The position numbers and the translations under genes were made by a program. Under the pieces are notes generated by a model. It made no database searches. It saw only the letters and a program-made list of their open reading frames with translations, and had not been told where the DNA came from. Below are positions 32,570-41,544 of a stretch of DNA of 64,000 nucleotides, piece by piece. The DNA is from Streptosporangiaceae bacterium (GTDB lineage: Bacteria > Actinomycetota > Actinomycetes > Streptosporangiales > Streptosporangiaceae), in contig JAICYD010000013.1 in assembly GCA_025934375.1 (NCBI GenBank), forward strand, positions 20,244-84,243, in the 5' to 3' direction. The stretch's first letter is position 1. Each line of letters begins with the position of its first letter.

Positions 32570-34756
32570 TCAAAGCAAGGTCAGCTGCTCGTGCGCCGGC
32601 GGCGCCGGGGCCGGGGCGGGCGCGGGCAGCCGCGGGATGCCGCGCGCGTCGCGGTTCGCGCTCTGCTGGCGGGCCGCCCAGGCGCGGCCGACGCCGTAGC
32701 GCTCGGCCAGGTCGCGGACCTGCGCGGCGATCCGCGCCTGGTAGGCCTTCGGCGCGTAGGCGCCGCGCCCGTATAGCTCGCCATAGCGGGGGAGCAGCTC
32801 GGGATGGGCGGTGCGCAGCCAGGACAGGAACCACTCGCGGGCCCCCGGGCGCAGGTGGAGCACGATCGGCGTGACGTGCGCCGCGCCCGCGTCGGCGATC
32901 CGGCGGATCGCCGCCTCCAGCTGGGCGGGGGAGTCCGACAGGTACGGCACCACCGGCCCCATGAGCACGCCGCACCGCAGGCCGTTATCGTTGAGCGTCG
33001 CGCAGGCCTCCAGGCGCCGCTCCGGCGCCGGCGTGCCCGGCTCGATGGCCCGCCATAGCGACTTGTCGACAAACCCCGCCGACACGTTCAGCCCCACGTC
33101 GGTCACCTGCGCCGCCTCCAGCAGCAGGTCCAGGTCCCGCAGGATCAGCGTCCCCTTGGTCAGGATCGAGAACGGGTTGGCCGCGTCGCGCAGCGCCGCG
33201 ATGATCCCGCGCATCAGCTCATAGCGCCCCTCGGCGCGCTGGTAGCAGTCGACGTTGGTTCCCATCGCGATGTGCTCGCCGCCCCACGACGGCGAGGCCA
33301 GCTTGGCCCGCAGCAGCTCCGGCGCGTTGACCTTGACGATGACCTTGGAGTCGAAGTCCTGGCCCGCGTCCAGGTCCAGGTACGTATGGGTGCTGCGCGC
33401 GAAGCAGTTGTGGCTCACCACCCCGTTCGCGATGAAGTCCCCGGTCCCGGTCGTGATGTCGTACATCGGAACCTCAAGCCCGAGCGGCTCGATCGAGGCG
33501 ACCTTCAGCTTGGCGTCGCTCTTGATCGCGACCCCGTCGATGCTCCGCTTGCGGGTGATCGCCGGGTCGGTCGCGTGGAAGAACCGCATGACCTCCCGCA
33601 GCCCGCCCCGCAGGCGCACCCCGGCGAGGCCATTGCCGGTCCGGGTCGGCTCCAGTGCGTACGTGAAGCCAAGTGAGTCCAGCGCCCGGGTGGTCCACTC
33701 GATGATCTGCGGGTCGGCGTCGCGCAGGCGCCAGATGCTCCGGCTGCAGCTTCCCTCAGCGTCGAAGACGCCGGCCAGGAATCCCTTGTACCAGTCGGGG
33801 GTCGGCTCCGCCGGCCAGCTGATCAGGTGCAGGATCGTGTCCGCCCAGCCGCGAGCACTCGCCCGAATCGCCCGCACCTCCCGGCGCTTGTCGATCGCCG
33901 GTGAGCAGCCGGACTCGTCGGTGGGCACCCCGAAGGTCGTCCCCAGGTAATCGCGGGCCCGGGTGAGCGCCTCCGCGTCCGCCGGGGCGAGGCGGAACCG
34001 CCAGGCATCGCCGGACGCGTGGCTATAGCTGCCGTGGTGACCGTCGCCGCGGATCATGCCGCACAGGTAGCCGCGCCGGTAGTCCACGCAGTCCTTCGGG
34101 CTCTCGGCGAAGCCGCCCATGCCCATCAGCTTGATGTTGACCGTCAGGAACGGGCGCTGCGCCGGGCCCTGCCCGGCTCCGGTGACATGCTTCCATCCGC
34201 GCTCGGACAGGAACCGGTGGTCGCCGCTGGCGACCAGCTGGGTGCCGTCCTCCAGCGTGATCCGGTAGGCGGGCTTGACCGTGGACCAGTGCGCGAGCAC
34301 TGTCGTGACCGTGTAGTGCCGGTAGAAGCCGCCCTTGACAGTGCCGTAGATCTGGTCGCCAACCCTGACATCGGCGAGCGCCTTTGTGCGCCCATCAGCC
34401 ATGAGGATCGGCGTATCCCCACCTTGGCAGTAGGCGCAGGCATGCTGGCATCCCCGGTAGGGGTTGATCGTCCAGCGGAAGGACATGCGGGAGGCGGGCG
34501 GGACGTGGCTGACGATGGACTTGGCGTGGATCTCGTAGAAGGTCATGCCGCGGAAGCCCGGGGTGTCGAAGGTGCGGGTCACCGCGTTGCGGGCGAACAG
34601 CGGCGGCTCGGGCAGGCTGGCGGGCGGCACCGCGACTCCGGCGCTGCCGGTGCCGGTGCCGCAAGTCCCGCCCGTGCCTCCCCCGTCTGTACTGCCCCGG
34701 TCTGTGCCGCAGGTTCCGTCGGGGGCGTCGTCGATTCGCAGGCTGTCCCAGCGCAT
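32570..34756 (-). CDS. Rv2578c-family radical SAM protein containing an intein
   Basis: ATG at 34756 (MRWDSLRIDD) matches how this family starts; 34792 is an alternative. The 728-residue precursor has an extein of about 387 residues. The radical SAM motif GCQHACAYC is split: the intein begins at the third cysteine position and is followed by Cys+1 of CFARSTHTYLDLD, so splicing restores CxxxCxxC. Downstream extein motifs include MGTNVDCYQRAEGRYELMR, ILTKGTLILRDLD and VVPYLSDSP, like spore-photoproduct-lyase-related proteins. A Thr/Gly-rich insert (20-45) precedes the core. It is a DNA-repair-like or unknown radical SAM enzyme, active only after splicing. Confidence 0.9.
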   Translation of the reverse strand: MRWDSLRIDDAPDGTCGTDRGSTDGGGTGGTCGTGTGSAGVAVPPASLPEPPLFARNAVTRTFDTPGFRGMTFYEIHAKSIVSHVPPASRMSFRWTINPYRGCQHACAYCQGGDTPILMADGRTKALADVRVGDQIYGTVKGGFYRHYTVTTVLAHWSTVKPAYRITLEDGTQLVASGDHRFLSERGWKHVTGAGQGPAQRPFLTVNIKLMGMGGFAESPKDCVDYRRGYLCGMIRGDGHHGSYSHASGDAWRFRLAPADAEALTRARDYLGTTFGVPTDESGCSPAIDKRREVRAIRASARGWADTILHLISWPAEPTPDWYKGFLAGVFDAEGSCSRSIWRLRDADPQIIEWTTRALDSLGFTYALEPTRTGNGLAGVRLRGGLREVMRFFHATDPAITRKRSIDGVAIKSDAKLKVASIEPLGLEVPMYDITTGTGDFIANGVVSHNCFARSTHTYLDLDAGQDFDSKVIVKVNAPELLRAKLASPSWGGEHIAMGTNVDCYQRAEGRYELMRGIIAALRDAANPFSILTKGTLILRDLDLLLEAAQVTDVGLNVSAGFVDKSLWRAIEPGTPAPERRLEACATLNDNGLRCGVLMGPVVPYLSDSPAQLEAAIRRIADAGAAHVTPIVLHLRPGAREWFLSWLRTAHPELLPRYGELYGRGAYAPKAYQARIAAQVRDLAERYGVGRAWAARQQSANRDARGIPRLPAPAPAPAPPAHEQLTLL
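33407..34429 (-). other. Intein with LAGLIDADG homing endonuclease, 341 residues
   Basis: The N-terminal splice Cys (codon 34429-34427) opens CQGGDTPILMADGRTKALADVRVGDQIY (block A); block B is ITLEDGTQLVASGDHRFL; two LAGLIDADG-type helices are GYLCGMIRGDGHHG and GFLAGVFDAEGSC; the C-terminal block is YDITTGTGDFIANGVVSHN, ending in Asn followed by extein Cys. All splicing residues are present, so it should be active. Length is in frame (1023 bp). Confidence 0.92.
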
Positions 34757-34986
34757 GCTTGACAGGATAGAACGACTATTCGATGATAGCAAACATCTGT
34801 TCGTACCCGCTGGGTGGGGTGATGTTGTGGTTGCCGTGTGAGGCGGCCGTGAACGCGGGCCGCGGCCCGCTCCGGCGGGGTCTGAAAACGGCCGGGAACA
34901 AACTAAGAACGATTGGATAAACCTCCCGCCGTGGGGGATAGTTAGAGAGTTCCCAACTGGCGCGCGGAACGCGGAGGTATGGCGCT

Positions 34987-35283
34987 ATGGCGCTGTCGAT
35001 GGACGAGCAGCGCATGCTCGCCGAGATTGAGCGGCGGCTTGCCGCGGAGGACCCGGGCCTGGCGACCCGGCTGTCCTCGTTCAGGCGCCGTCCCGGCCCG
35101 ACGGCCGGACTGCGCACCCCCCGAGGCCGGATCATCCTGCTCGTGGGCATGCTGTCGCTGATAGCGGTGATCTCCGTCGTGGTCTACGTGCTAGCTCCGT
35201 TGCGCCCGGCGAAAGCGCCGAGTACCCCGCAGACCGCCCATCCCGCCGTCATCGTTCAGGGCAACGACAACGCGGCACCGTAA
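34987..35283 (+). CDS. DUF3040 single-pass membrane protein
   Basis: The 98-residue protein starts MALSMDEQRMLAEIERRLAAEDPGLATRL, the DUF3040 signature, then a basic linker and one transmembrane helix (IILLVGMLSLIAVISVVVYVLAPL). GGAGG lies upstream (about 34972), with another ATG at 34979 in a different frame. DUF3040 proteins are universal small actinobacterial membrane proteins of unknown role. The C-terminal tail (from about 75) is short and Pro/Asn-rich. It is divergent from the intein-bearing gene across a 230-bp gap. Confidence 0.88.
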   Translation: MALSMDEQRMLAEIERRLAAEDPGLATRLSSFRRRPGPTAGLRTPRGRIILLVGMLSLIAVISVVVYVLAPLRPAKAPSTPQTAHPAVIVQGNDNAAP

Positions 35284-35376
35284 GGGCCGTAGACCCCCAG
35301 CGATCGACAGCAGGTATCAGGCAGCGCGAGCCGTGGCGAGCGCCAGCACGGACAATTACCCCATGGATGGTTATTC

Positions 35377-35440
35377 GCGCTGTCTGTGAGACGCGCTGTC
35401 TGTGAGGCGCGCAGTCTGTGAAACCCGCTGTCCCTGAATG
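35377..35440. repeat. Degenerate 16-bp tandem repeat, four units
   Basis: Units begin at 35377, 35393, 35409 and 35425; the first two differ at one base (GCGCTGTCTGTGAGAC versus ...GGC), the others are progressively diverged. It lies in the gap between the DUF3040 gene and the convergent gene at 35459. No stable hairpin is evident. Confidence 0.6.
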
Positions 35441-35458
35441 GTGCCCCCGCCGGAAAGG

Positions 35459-35977
35459 CTAAGAGTCTCGCCAGAGCTGGACGAGGTAGCGCTCGACGCC
35501 TTCCAGCTTGCGCTTCTCGCGCTGGAAGTCGTCGCTGAGCGGGTCACGGTGCTGGTTGAACAGATCGGCGTACATCCGCACGACCGCTTCGCGGTAGCGG
35601 GCGTACACCCGCACCTCGTAATTGCCGACGCCGCCAGATAGCCGAAGCCGCTGGACCGCCATGCCCGCCGAGCCCATGTCGACCGACACCTGGCCGCGCA
35701 GGTACAGGCGGGCCTTGGCCTCCTCCTCCCAGGCGTCGGGCAGCAGCGGCTGGCCGTCCCATTCCTCGAGCACGAGCCGGACGTCGACGTCCTGCTGCAG
35801 GCTGCCCACCCACAGCTGCTCGCGGCTCGTCGAGATCAGCGCGCCGACCGGCGGCAACGGGCTGCCGGGGGCGTCCGGGGTCACCTCGGGGTCATGGATG
35901 TGGAACATGCGGCGGTCCGGAAAGACCGGCATGACGAGCTGCAGTAGCCTGCGGCTCACGTATCCCCCATCTGGCAC
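35459..35977 (-). CDS. Hypothetical protein
   Basis: A 172-residue frame starting at GTG 35977 or, more likely, GTG 35959 where GGGGG sits five bases upstream. It carries RRLLQLVMPVFPDRRMFHIHDPEVTP, LRLSGGVGNYEVRVYARYREAVVRMYADLF and a charged C terminus rich in Arg/Glu (DDFQREKRKLEGVERYLVQLW). No recognised domain, signal or transmembrane helix; predicted alpha/beta cytosolic. Strong codon bias argues that it is real. It is divergent from the MFS gene at 36077. Confidence 0.65.
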   Translation of the reverse strand: MPDGGYVSRRLLQLVMPVFPDRRMFHIHDPEVTPDAPGSPLPPVGALISTSREQLWVGSLQQDVDVRLVLEEWDGQPLLPDAWEEEAKARLYLRGQVSVDMGSAGMAVQRLRLSGGVGNYEVRVYARYREAVVRMYADLFNQHRDPLSDDFQREKRKLEGVERYLVQLWRDS

Positions 35978-36076
35978 ACTGCAAATTTAAACCGCTGCCA
36001 CTCGCCGCGCAGGCAGAATGACTGTCGAGAATTTATTGAACACTATCTGTGACGCTATTGACTACAGTCTGCATCT

Positions 36077-37717
36077 ATGGGACGTTATATCCGTAACATC
36101 ACGACGGATCCCCCCGGATGGTGCTCAATGCGGTCGGCTGCTGCTGCCCATGATCAGCTACCTAACGTTCCGCATAAGCTACAATTTGTAACAAAGGGTC
36201 GCGGGGGAGATCCCGGAGCCGGGCAGGCCATCCGGCCGGCGCCGGCGCGGGCGGCGGACAGGCAGGTCCCACCGGGCGGGAACCTGGTGCCCGGGGGCTC
36301 CTCCGGTAACGGAGCCGCGATCGGCTCCGGAAAGCGCGCGGTGGTGCTGGCGGTCTGCTGCAGCGCGCTGTTCATGGTGGGCCTGGACAACACCATCGTC
36401 AACGTCGGGCTCCCCGCTATCGGGCAGAGCCTGCACACCACCGTGGCCGGCCTGCAGTGGACCGTCGCCGGCTACACCATCGTGCTGGCCAGCTTGCTGA
36501 TGTTCTCCGGCGCCGCCGCCGACCGGATCGGCCGCCGGGTGATCTTCCAGGTGGGCCTGTCGCTGTTCACCCTCGGGTCGTGGCTGTGCAGCCTCGCCCC
36601 CAGCCTGGGCTGGCTGATCGCGTTCCGCTTGCTGCAAGGCGCGGGCGGGGCGATGCTGAACCCGCCCGCGCTGGGCATCATCACGAACACGTTCACCCGG
36701 CCCGCCGAGCGCGCCCGGGCGATCGGGGTGTGGGACGGCGTGTTCGGCCTGTCGATGGCGCTGGGCCCGGTGCTCGGCGGCATCCTGATCGGCACCGTCG
36801 GCTGGCGCGGCATCTTCTGGGTCAACATCCCCGTGGGCCTGGCGGCCATCTCGCTGACCGCGCTGTTCGTCCCCGACTCGCGTGCCCCCAAGGGCCGCAA
36901 GGCCGACCCGGTGGGCCAGTTCCTGGTCATCGTGATGCTCGGCTCGCTCGCCTACGCGATCATCCAGGGGCCGGAGTACGGCTGGACCTCGCCGAAGATC
37001 ATCGCGTTCTTCGCGCTGTCGGCCGCGGCGCTGGCCATCTTGCTGGCCTACGAGCCGCGCCGCGAGGAGCCACTGGTCGACTTCCGGCTGTTCCGCAGCG
37101 TCCCGTTCGCCAGCGCCAACCTGGTCGCGATCTGCGCCATCGCGGCGACGGCGGGCTTCTTGTTCCTCACCAGCTTGTACCTGCAGGACGTGCGCGGCTA
37201 CAGCGCGGTGCGCGCGGGCCTGACGATCTTGCCGATGCCGGCCGCGATGGCGCTGTGCGCGCCGCTGTCGGGCCGGATGCTGGCCCGCTCGGGCTCGCGC
37301 GGCCCGCTGGTCATCGCGGGCACCGCGCTGACCTTGTCCAGCGCCGCGCTGTCGCAGCTCACCGACTCCTCGACGATGACCTTCCTGATCATCACCTACG
37401 CGCTGTTCGGCGTCGGCGTCGGCATGGTCTCCTCGGCGATCACCAACACGTTCATGTCCGGGGTGCCGAAGTCGCAGGCGGGCGTCGCGTCCGGGATGAA
37501 CTCCGCGAGCCGCCAGCTGGGGACCTCGCTCGGCGTCGCGATCGTCGGGTCGGTGCTGGCGGCGTCGCTGCGCGGCTCGATGCACGCCGGGTTCCTGACC
37601 GCCGCCCATCCGGGCTGGTGGGTGATGGCCGGCTGCGGCTACGCGGTCCTCCTGCTCGGCCTCATCTCAACGACCCAGTGGGCGCGGATGACAGTCAGCC
37701 GGGTCCGTTCTGAGTAA
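36077..37717 (+). CDS. MFS drug transporter, DHA2 (EmrB/QacA) family
   Basis: The membrane protein has 14 predicted helices starting at about residue 88 (AVVLAVCCSALFMVGLDNTIVNVGLPAIGQSL), with motif A GAAADRIGRRVIF, motif C GLSMALGPVLGGIL and QLGTSLGVAIVGSV. Residues 1-85 from ATG 36077 are Pro/Gly/Ala-rich and unlike the family; the true start may be a GTG near residue 65. Likely proton-driven multidrug efflux. Its converging neighbour is the FmdB gene. Confidence 0.85.
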   Translation: MGRYIRNITTDPPGWCSMRSAAAAHDQLPNVPHKLQFVTKGRGGDPGAGQAIRPAPARAADRQVPPGGNLVPGGSSGNGAAIGSGKRAVVLAVCCSALFMVGLDNTIVNVGLPAIGQSLHTTVAGLQWTVAGYTIVLASLLMFSGAAADRIGRRVIFQVGLSLFTLGSWLCSLAPSLGWLIAFRLLQGAGGAMLNPPALGIITNTFTRPAERARAIGVWDGVFGLSMALGPVLGGILIGTVGWRGIFWVNIPVGLAAISLTALFVPDSRAPKGRKADPVGQFLVIVMLGSLAYAIIQGPEYGWTSPKIIAFFALSAAALAILLAYEPRREEPLVDFRLFRSVPFASANLVAICAIAATAGFLFLTSLYLQDVRGYSAVRAGLTILPMPAAMALCAPLSGRMLARSGSRGPLVIAGTALTLSSAALSQLTDSSTMTFLIITYALFGVGVGMVSSAITNTFMSGVPKSQAGVASGMNSASRQLGTSLGVAIVGSVLAASLRGSMHAGFLTAAHPGWWVMAGCGYAVLLLGLISTTQWARMTVSRVRSE

Positions 37718-37720
37718 AAG

Positions 37721-37945
37721 TCAGCCACATCCGCAGCCGCCGCCGCAGCAGCCACCACCACCACCACCGGACGGCATGGCCTGGCCGCCGCGGGAGGCCA
37801 CCCCGGAGACCGCGACCGTCGATAGCAGCTTGACGGTGTCGTCGTGGCCCTGGGGGCAGGCGCACGGGGCGGAGGACTCGCTCATCGGGCGAGTCATCTC
37901 GAAGGTGTCGCCGCAGGCGCGGCAGCGGTATTCGTATCGGGGCAC
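37721..37945 (-). CDS. FmdB family zinc-ribbon regulatory protein
   Basis: GTG at 37945 (VPRYEYRCRACGDTFEMTRPM) matches the family start; an open frame to 38038 lies in the MFS gene. Two CxxC knuckles (CRACG, CACPQG) form a zinc ribbon, and the tail is Gly/Cys-rich (GGGGGGCCGGGCGCG). FmdB-like proteins are named for formamidase regulation, but most are small zinc ribbons of unknown role. It starts 10 bp after the MFS stop, so it is co-transcribed with that gene. Confidence 0.88.
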   Translation of the reverse strand: MPRYEYRCRACGDTFEMTRPMSESSAPCACPQGHDDTVKLLSTVAVSGVASRGGQAMPSGGGGGGCCGGGCGCG

Positions 37946-37955
37946 GACGCCGATT

Positions 37956-39851
37956 CTACTCGCAGGTCCCGGTTTTGGCCGGGGAGCGCTCTCCGGTTCC
38001 CGGCCGGCCGGCACCGTGCCCATTCCCGCCGTGCCCATTCCCGCCGTGCCCGTTGCTGGCGGCTGCGTTCAGCGGGCGCCCGTTCGGGTGGCCGGCGGGC
38101 GCCGGCCGCGGCGCGGAGGGGGTCACGTTCAGCGCGGCCGCGACGGGGCCGGCTTCCCGTGCCGCCTGCAGTTCCTCGGCCTGCGGGGCCTGCGCGCGGA
38201 CGGGCTTGCCGCGCAGCAGCGAGACGATCGCCCCGATGACCGACATGATCGCGGCGGCGGTGAACACGATCATCAGGCCGTGGTGGAACGGGCCGGAGAT
38301 GAGGGTGGGGAAGAACTGGTTGCCGGTCAGCACGGCGACCGAGTGCGGCGGGAGCGTGCTGAGCAGGCCGGTCGGGTCGAGCAGGTTGTGCACCGGGTTG
38401 TAGCCGAGCATCGCGGCGAACACGGTGGACACCGGCGGCAGGTGGGCGATCGAGGACGCGGTCGCCAGCGGGACGCCCTGGGAGGTCAGCCCGGCGGTCA
38501 GGGTGCGCGGCAAGGTGTTGGCCAGGCCCGCGATCATCAGCGAGAAGAAGACGCCGATGGACAGCGACATGCCGGAGTTCTGGAACGTGGAGCGCATCCC
38601 GGAGGCCGCGCCCCGGTGATGGGCGGGGACGCTGGACATGATCGCGGCCGTGTTCGGCGCGGCGAACAATCCCGAGCCGACCCCGTTGCCGAAGATGAGC
38701 ACCGCGAAGGCCGGGTACGGGAAGTCGACCGGCAGCAGCATCAGCCCGGTGAAGCAGCAGGCGGCCAGGAGCAGGCCGCCGGTCGCGAACGGGCGCGCGC
38801 CGAACCGGTCGCTCAGCGTCCCGGAGATCGGCCCGGCGATCAGGAACCCGGCGGTCAGCGGCAGCATGTAGATGCCCGCCCACAGCGGGGTCTGCTCGAA
38901 GTCGTAGCCGTGCAGCGGCAGCCAGATGCCGGCCAGCCAGATGACCAGCATGAACTGCAGGCCGCCGCGGGCGATCGAGCCGAGCAGGCTGGCGACGTTG
39001 CCCGCCGCGAACGCGCGGATGCGGAACAGGCCCATCTGGAACATCGGGTCGGTGATCTTCGTCTCCACCACGCAGAAGGTGGCCAGCAGCGCCACCCCGC
39101 CGGCCAGGCCGCCGATGACCAAGGGGTTGCCCCAGCCGGTGGCGGACGTCCCGTAGGGGCGGATGCCGAAGGTGATCGCGGTCAGCAGCATTGCGGCGCC
39201 CGCCGCGAACAGGAGGTTGCCGACCCAGTCGATGCGCGCCTTGCGGGTGACGGCCAGCTCGCGCAGGCTGACATAGGCCCACACCGTGCCGAACAGCCCG
39301 ATCGGCACGTTGATCCAGAAGATCAGGCGCCAGTCCCACTCGGCCAGCAGGCCGCCCAGCAGCAGGCCGACGAACTGGCCGGAGATGCCGGCGACCTGGT
39401 TGACGCCCAGCGCCATGCCGCGCTTGTTGGCGGGGAACGCGTCGGTGAGGATGGCGGCGGTGTTGGCCATGAACATCGCGCCGCCGAACGCCTGCACCAT
39501 CCGCCAGGCGATCAGCCAGAGCGCGCCGCCGGGGCCGGTCAGCGGGTCCAGGCTGAGGGCGATCGACGCGGCGGTGAACACGACGAACCCGAGGTTGTAA
39601 ATGCGCACCCGGCCGAAGATGTCGCCCAGCCTGCCCAGCGTCACGACCAGCACGGACTGCACCAGCAGGTAGCCGATGATCATCCACAGCAGGTAGGTGA
39701 CGTTACCGGGGGTCAGCGGGTTCAGGTGGATCCCGCGGAAGATGGCGGGCATCGCCACGATGACGATCGAGGCGTCGATGGTCGCCATCGTCATGCTCAG
39801 CGTGGTGTTCGACAGGGCCACCCATTTATAGCGCTCAGATAGTTGTGCCAC
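37956..39851 (-). CDS. MFS drug transporter, DHA2 family, with Gly-His-Asn repeat tail
   Basis: The 631-residue protein has 14 helices, first helix WVALSNTTLSMTMATIDASIVIVAMPAIF, motif A LGRLGDIFGRVRIYN and motif C GVNQVAGISGQFVGLLLGGLL. A cytosolic C terminus of about 100 residues is Pro/Ala-rich and holds GHGGNGHGGNGHG repeats encoded by 15-bp units. Likely a multidrug proton antiporter. It starts at ATG 39851 and is followed by the FmdB gene after 10 bp. Confidence 0.9.
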   Translation of the reverse strand: MAQLSERYKWVALSNTTLSMTMATIDASIVIVAMPAIFRGIHLNPLTPGNVTYLLWMIIGYLLVQSVLVVTLGRLGDIFGRVRIYNLGFVVFTAASIALSLDPLTGPGGALWLIAWRMVQAFGGAMFMANTAAILTDAFPANKRGMALGVNQVAGISGQFVGLLLGGLLAEWDWRLIFWINVPIGLFGTVWAYVSLRELAVTRKARIDWVGNLLFAAGAAMLLTAITFGIRPYGTSATGWGNPLVIGGLAGGVALLATFCVVETKITDPMFQMGLFRIRAFAAGNVASLLGSIARGGLQFMLVIWLAGIWLPLHGYDFEQTPLWAGIYMLPLTAGFLIAGPISGTLSDRFGARPFATGGLLLAACCFTGLMLLPVDFPYPAFAVLIFGNGVGSGLFAAPNTAAIMSSVPAHHRGAASGMRSTFQNSGMSLSIGVFFSLMIAGLANTLPRTLTAGLTSQGVPLATASSIAHLPPVSTVFAAMLGYNPVHNLLDPTGLLSTLPPHSVAVLTGNQFFPTLISGPFHHGLMIVFTAAAIMSVIGAIVSLLRGKPVRAQAPQAEELQAAREAGPVAAALNVTPSAPRPAPAGHPNGRPLNAAASNGHGGNGHGGNGHGAGRPGTGERSPAKTGTCE

Positions 39852-39970
39852 GACAACTATTATGATCGCTAACGATCTGAGGGGCGAGCTCGCCTTTCTT
39901 ACGCTGAGCGTTAGTTCGAGTTACCCGCCGGGCCGCAGCGGTAGGCCCAGGGGCGAGCGGCTTGTGCTCG

Positions 39971-40041
39971 TCCCCTGGGGAGGGGGCAAGGGGGGCTTCC
40001 CCCTTTGCCGGGGGTCGGCAGGGGGCTCGGCCCCCGGGGTC
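39971..40041. repeat. Dispersed GC-rich palindromic element, copy B
   Basis: Contains GGGCAAGGGGGGCTTCCCCC, then TTTGCCGGGGGTCGGCAG and GGCCCCCGGGGTCA, overlapping the last two bases of the aldehyde dehydrogenase stop. GGGCAAGGGGGG and the CCCCGGGGT end recur in copy A at 31841 (reverse strand). Confidence 0.55.
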
Positions 40042-41506
40042 ATACAGGAGGGAGGAACACCGACTTGGTGGTGAGGTAGGAGTCCATGCCCTCGGGGCCG
40101 TAGGCGACCCCCTGCCCGCTCATCCCGCGACCACCCCACGGGGAGCCGATGTCGGGGACGTACAGGTTGATGCCGAACGTGCCCACCCGGGTCCGGCGGG
40201 CGATGTCCAGGCCGCGCTGGGGGTCTTCGGTCCAGACGGTGGCGGCCAGGCCGAAGCCGTCGTTGGCGAACGCGATCGCCTCGGCCTCGTCCCGGTAGGA
40301 CAGCACGCTCGCGACCGGCCCGCAGATCTCGTCCTTGGCGATCGCCATGGCCGCCGTGACGTCGGTGAGCACGGTCGGCTCGTAGTAGTACCCGCGCACC
40401 GGGGAGGAGGGGCGCCTGCCGCCGGCGGCGATGCGCGCCCCGTCGGCGACGCCGGCCCGGACCCGGCCCTCGACGTCGGAGCGGCGGCGCGCGGAGGCCA
40501 TCGGGCCCATCGTGGTGTCCTCGGCGAGCGGGTCGCCGATCACGAACTTGGAGGCGTGCGCGGCCAGCGCGTCGACGAACTCATCATGGCGCTGCTCGGG
40601 CACCAGCACCCGGGACATCGCGAAGCACGTCTGCCCGGAGTTGCTGAAGCACAGCAGGCCCAGGCTGGCGGCGGTCTTGTCGAGGTCGGCGTCGTCGAGG
40701 ACGATGGCGGCGGCCTGCCCGCCGAGCTCCAGGCTCGCGGGCTTGAGCTCGGCTCCGCAGATCGCCGCGATGCGGCGTCCCTGCGGGGTCGGGCCGGAGA
40801 ACGCCACGGTGTCGACGCCAGGATGGCGGGCCAGCATGCTGGCGGTCTCGTGCGTGCCGGTGACCAGGTTGAAAACGCCCGGCGGGAAGTCGGCGGCCTC
40901 GAACGCCTCGGCCAGGATGTAGGCCGACAGGCTGGTCGCGGCGGCCGGCTTCAAGACGATGGTGCACCCGGCCGCCAGCGCCGGGGCGAGGTGGCAGAAG
41001 GCCAGCATCAGCGGGTAGTTCCAGCTGGCGATCACGGCGGCGACCCCGGCCGGCTCGCGGCGGACCATGGTCCGGCCCGCGAAGCTGACGGCGTCGCGGG
41101 TCTCCTCGGTGCCGAGGCTCCGGGCCAGGCCCGCGTAGTAGCGCAAGATCGCGCACGGGGCGGCGGCGTTGTTCTGCCGGGAGTAGGCGATCGGCATGCC
41201 CATCTCGGCGGTGACCAGGCGGGCCGCGTCCTCGGTCCGGGCCTCGATGGCCGCCGCCAGGCGCTCCAGCGCGGCGGCGCGCTGGGCGGGGTCGCCGGTG
41301 GCCCAGTGGCCGTCGTCGAAGGCGCGCCGGGCAGCGCGGACGGCGTGATCGACGTCGGCGCTGACCGCCGACGGCACCGCGCCGACGATCTCTTCCGAGG
41401 CTGGGTTGACAATCGTGATGACGTCCGTCGACGCAGAACCGACTAGTCGCCCTCCCGCATAGATGTCGCGATACTCAAGCAATGCTCGCGCTTCCTTCCA
41501 GGACAT
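40040..41506 (-). CDS. NAD(P)+-dependent aldehyde dehydrogenase
   Basis: The 488-residue enzyme shows the ALDH superfamily signature: catalytic Cys in NSGQTCFAMSRVL (about residue 290), general base Glu in LELGGQAAAIV, NAD-binding SWNYPLMLAFCHLAPALAAG and the Asn oxyanion in that segment, and FGINLYVPDIGSPWGGRGMSGQG near the end. ATG 41506 follows after GGAAG. Its substrate is unknown; it is the only oxidoreductase close to the PucR/homocysteine methyltransferase operon. Confidence 0.9.
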   Translation of the reverse strand: MSWKEARALLEYRDIYAGGRLVGSASTDVITIVNPASEEIVGAVPSAVSADVDHAVRAARRAFDDGHWATGDPAQRAAALERLAAAIEARTEDAARLVTAEMGMPIAYSRQNNAAAPCAILRYYAGLARSLGTEETRDAVSFAGRTMVRREPAGVAAVIASWNYPLMLAFCHLAPALAAGCTIVLKPAAATSLSAYILAEAFEAADFPPGVFNLVTGTHETASMLARHPGVDTVAFSGPTPQGRRIAAICGAELKPASLELGGQAAAIVLDDADLDKTAASLGLLCFSNSGQTCFAMSRVLVPEQRHDEFVDALAAHASKFVIGDPLAEDTTMGPMASARRRSDVEGRVRAGVADGARIAAGGRRPSSPVRGYYYEPTVLTDVTAAMAIAKDEICGPVASVLSYRDEAEAIAFANDGFGLAATVWTEDPQRGLDIARRTRVGTFGINLYVPDIGSPWGGRGMSGQGVAYGPEGMDSYLTTKSVFLPPV

Positions 41507-41544
41507 GAAGGTGCCTGATTATTTGCGCGCCCGATGCGGATCTG

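Noticed and set aside
37776..39842. 688-codon plus-strand frame opposite the MFS gene at 37956
   Set aside because: Repetitive His/Gln/Arg/Gly composition and no domain; the minus strand encodes a full DHA2 transporter.
39962..41446. 494-codon plus-strand frame opposite the aldehyde dehydrogenase
   Set aside because: Antisense shadow with Gly/Ala/Arg bias and no motif.
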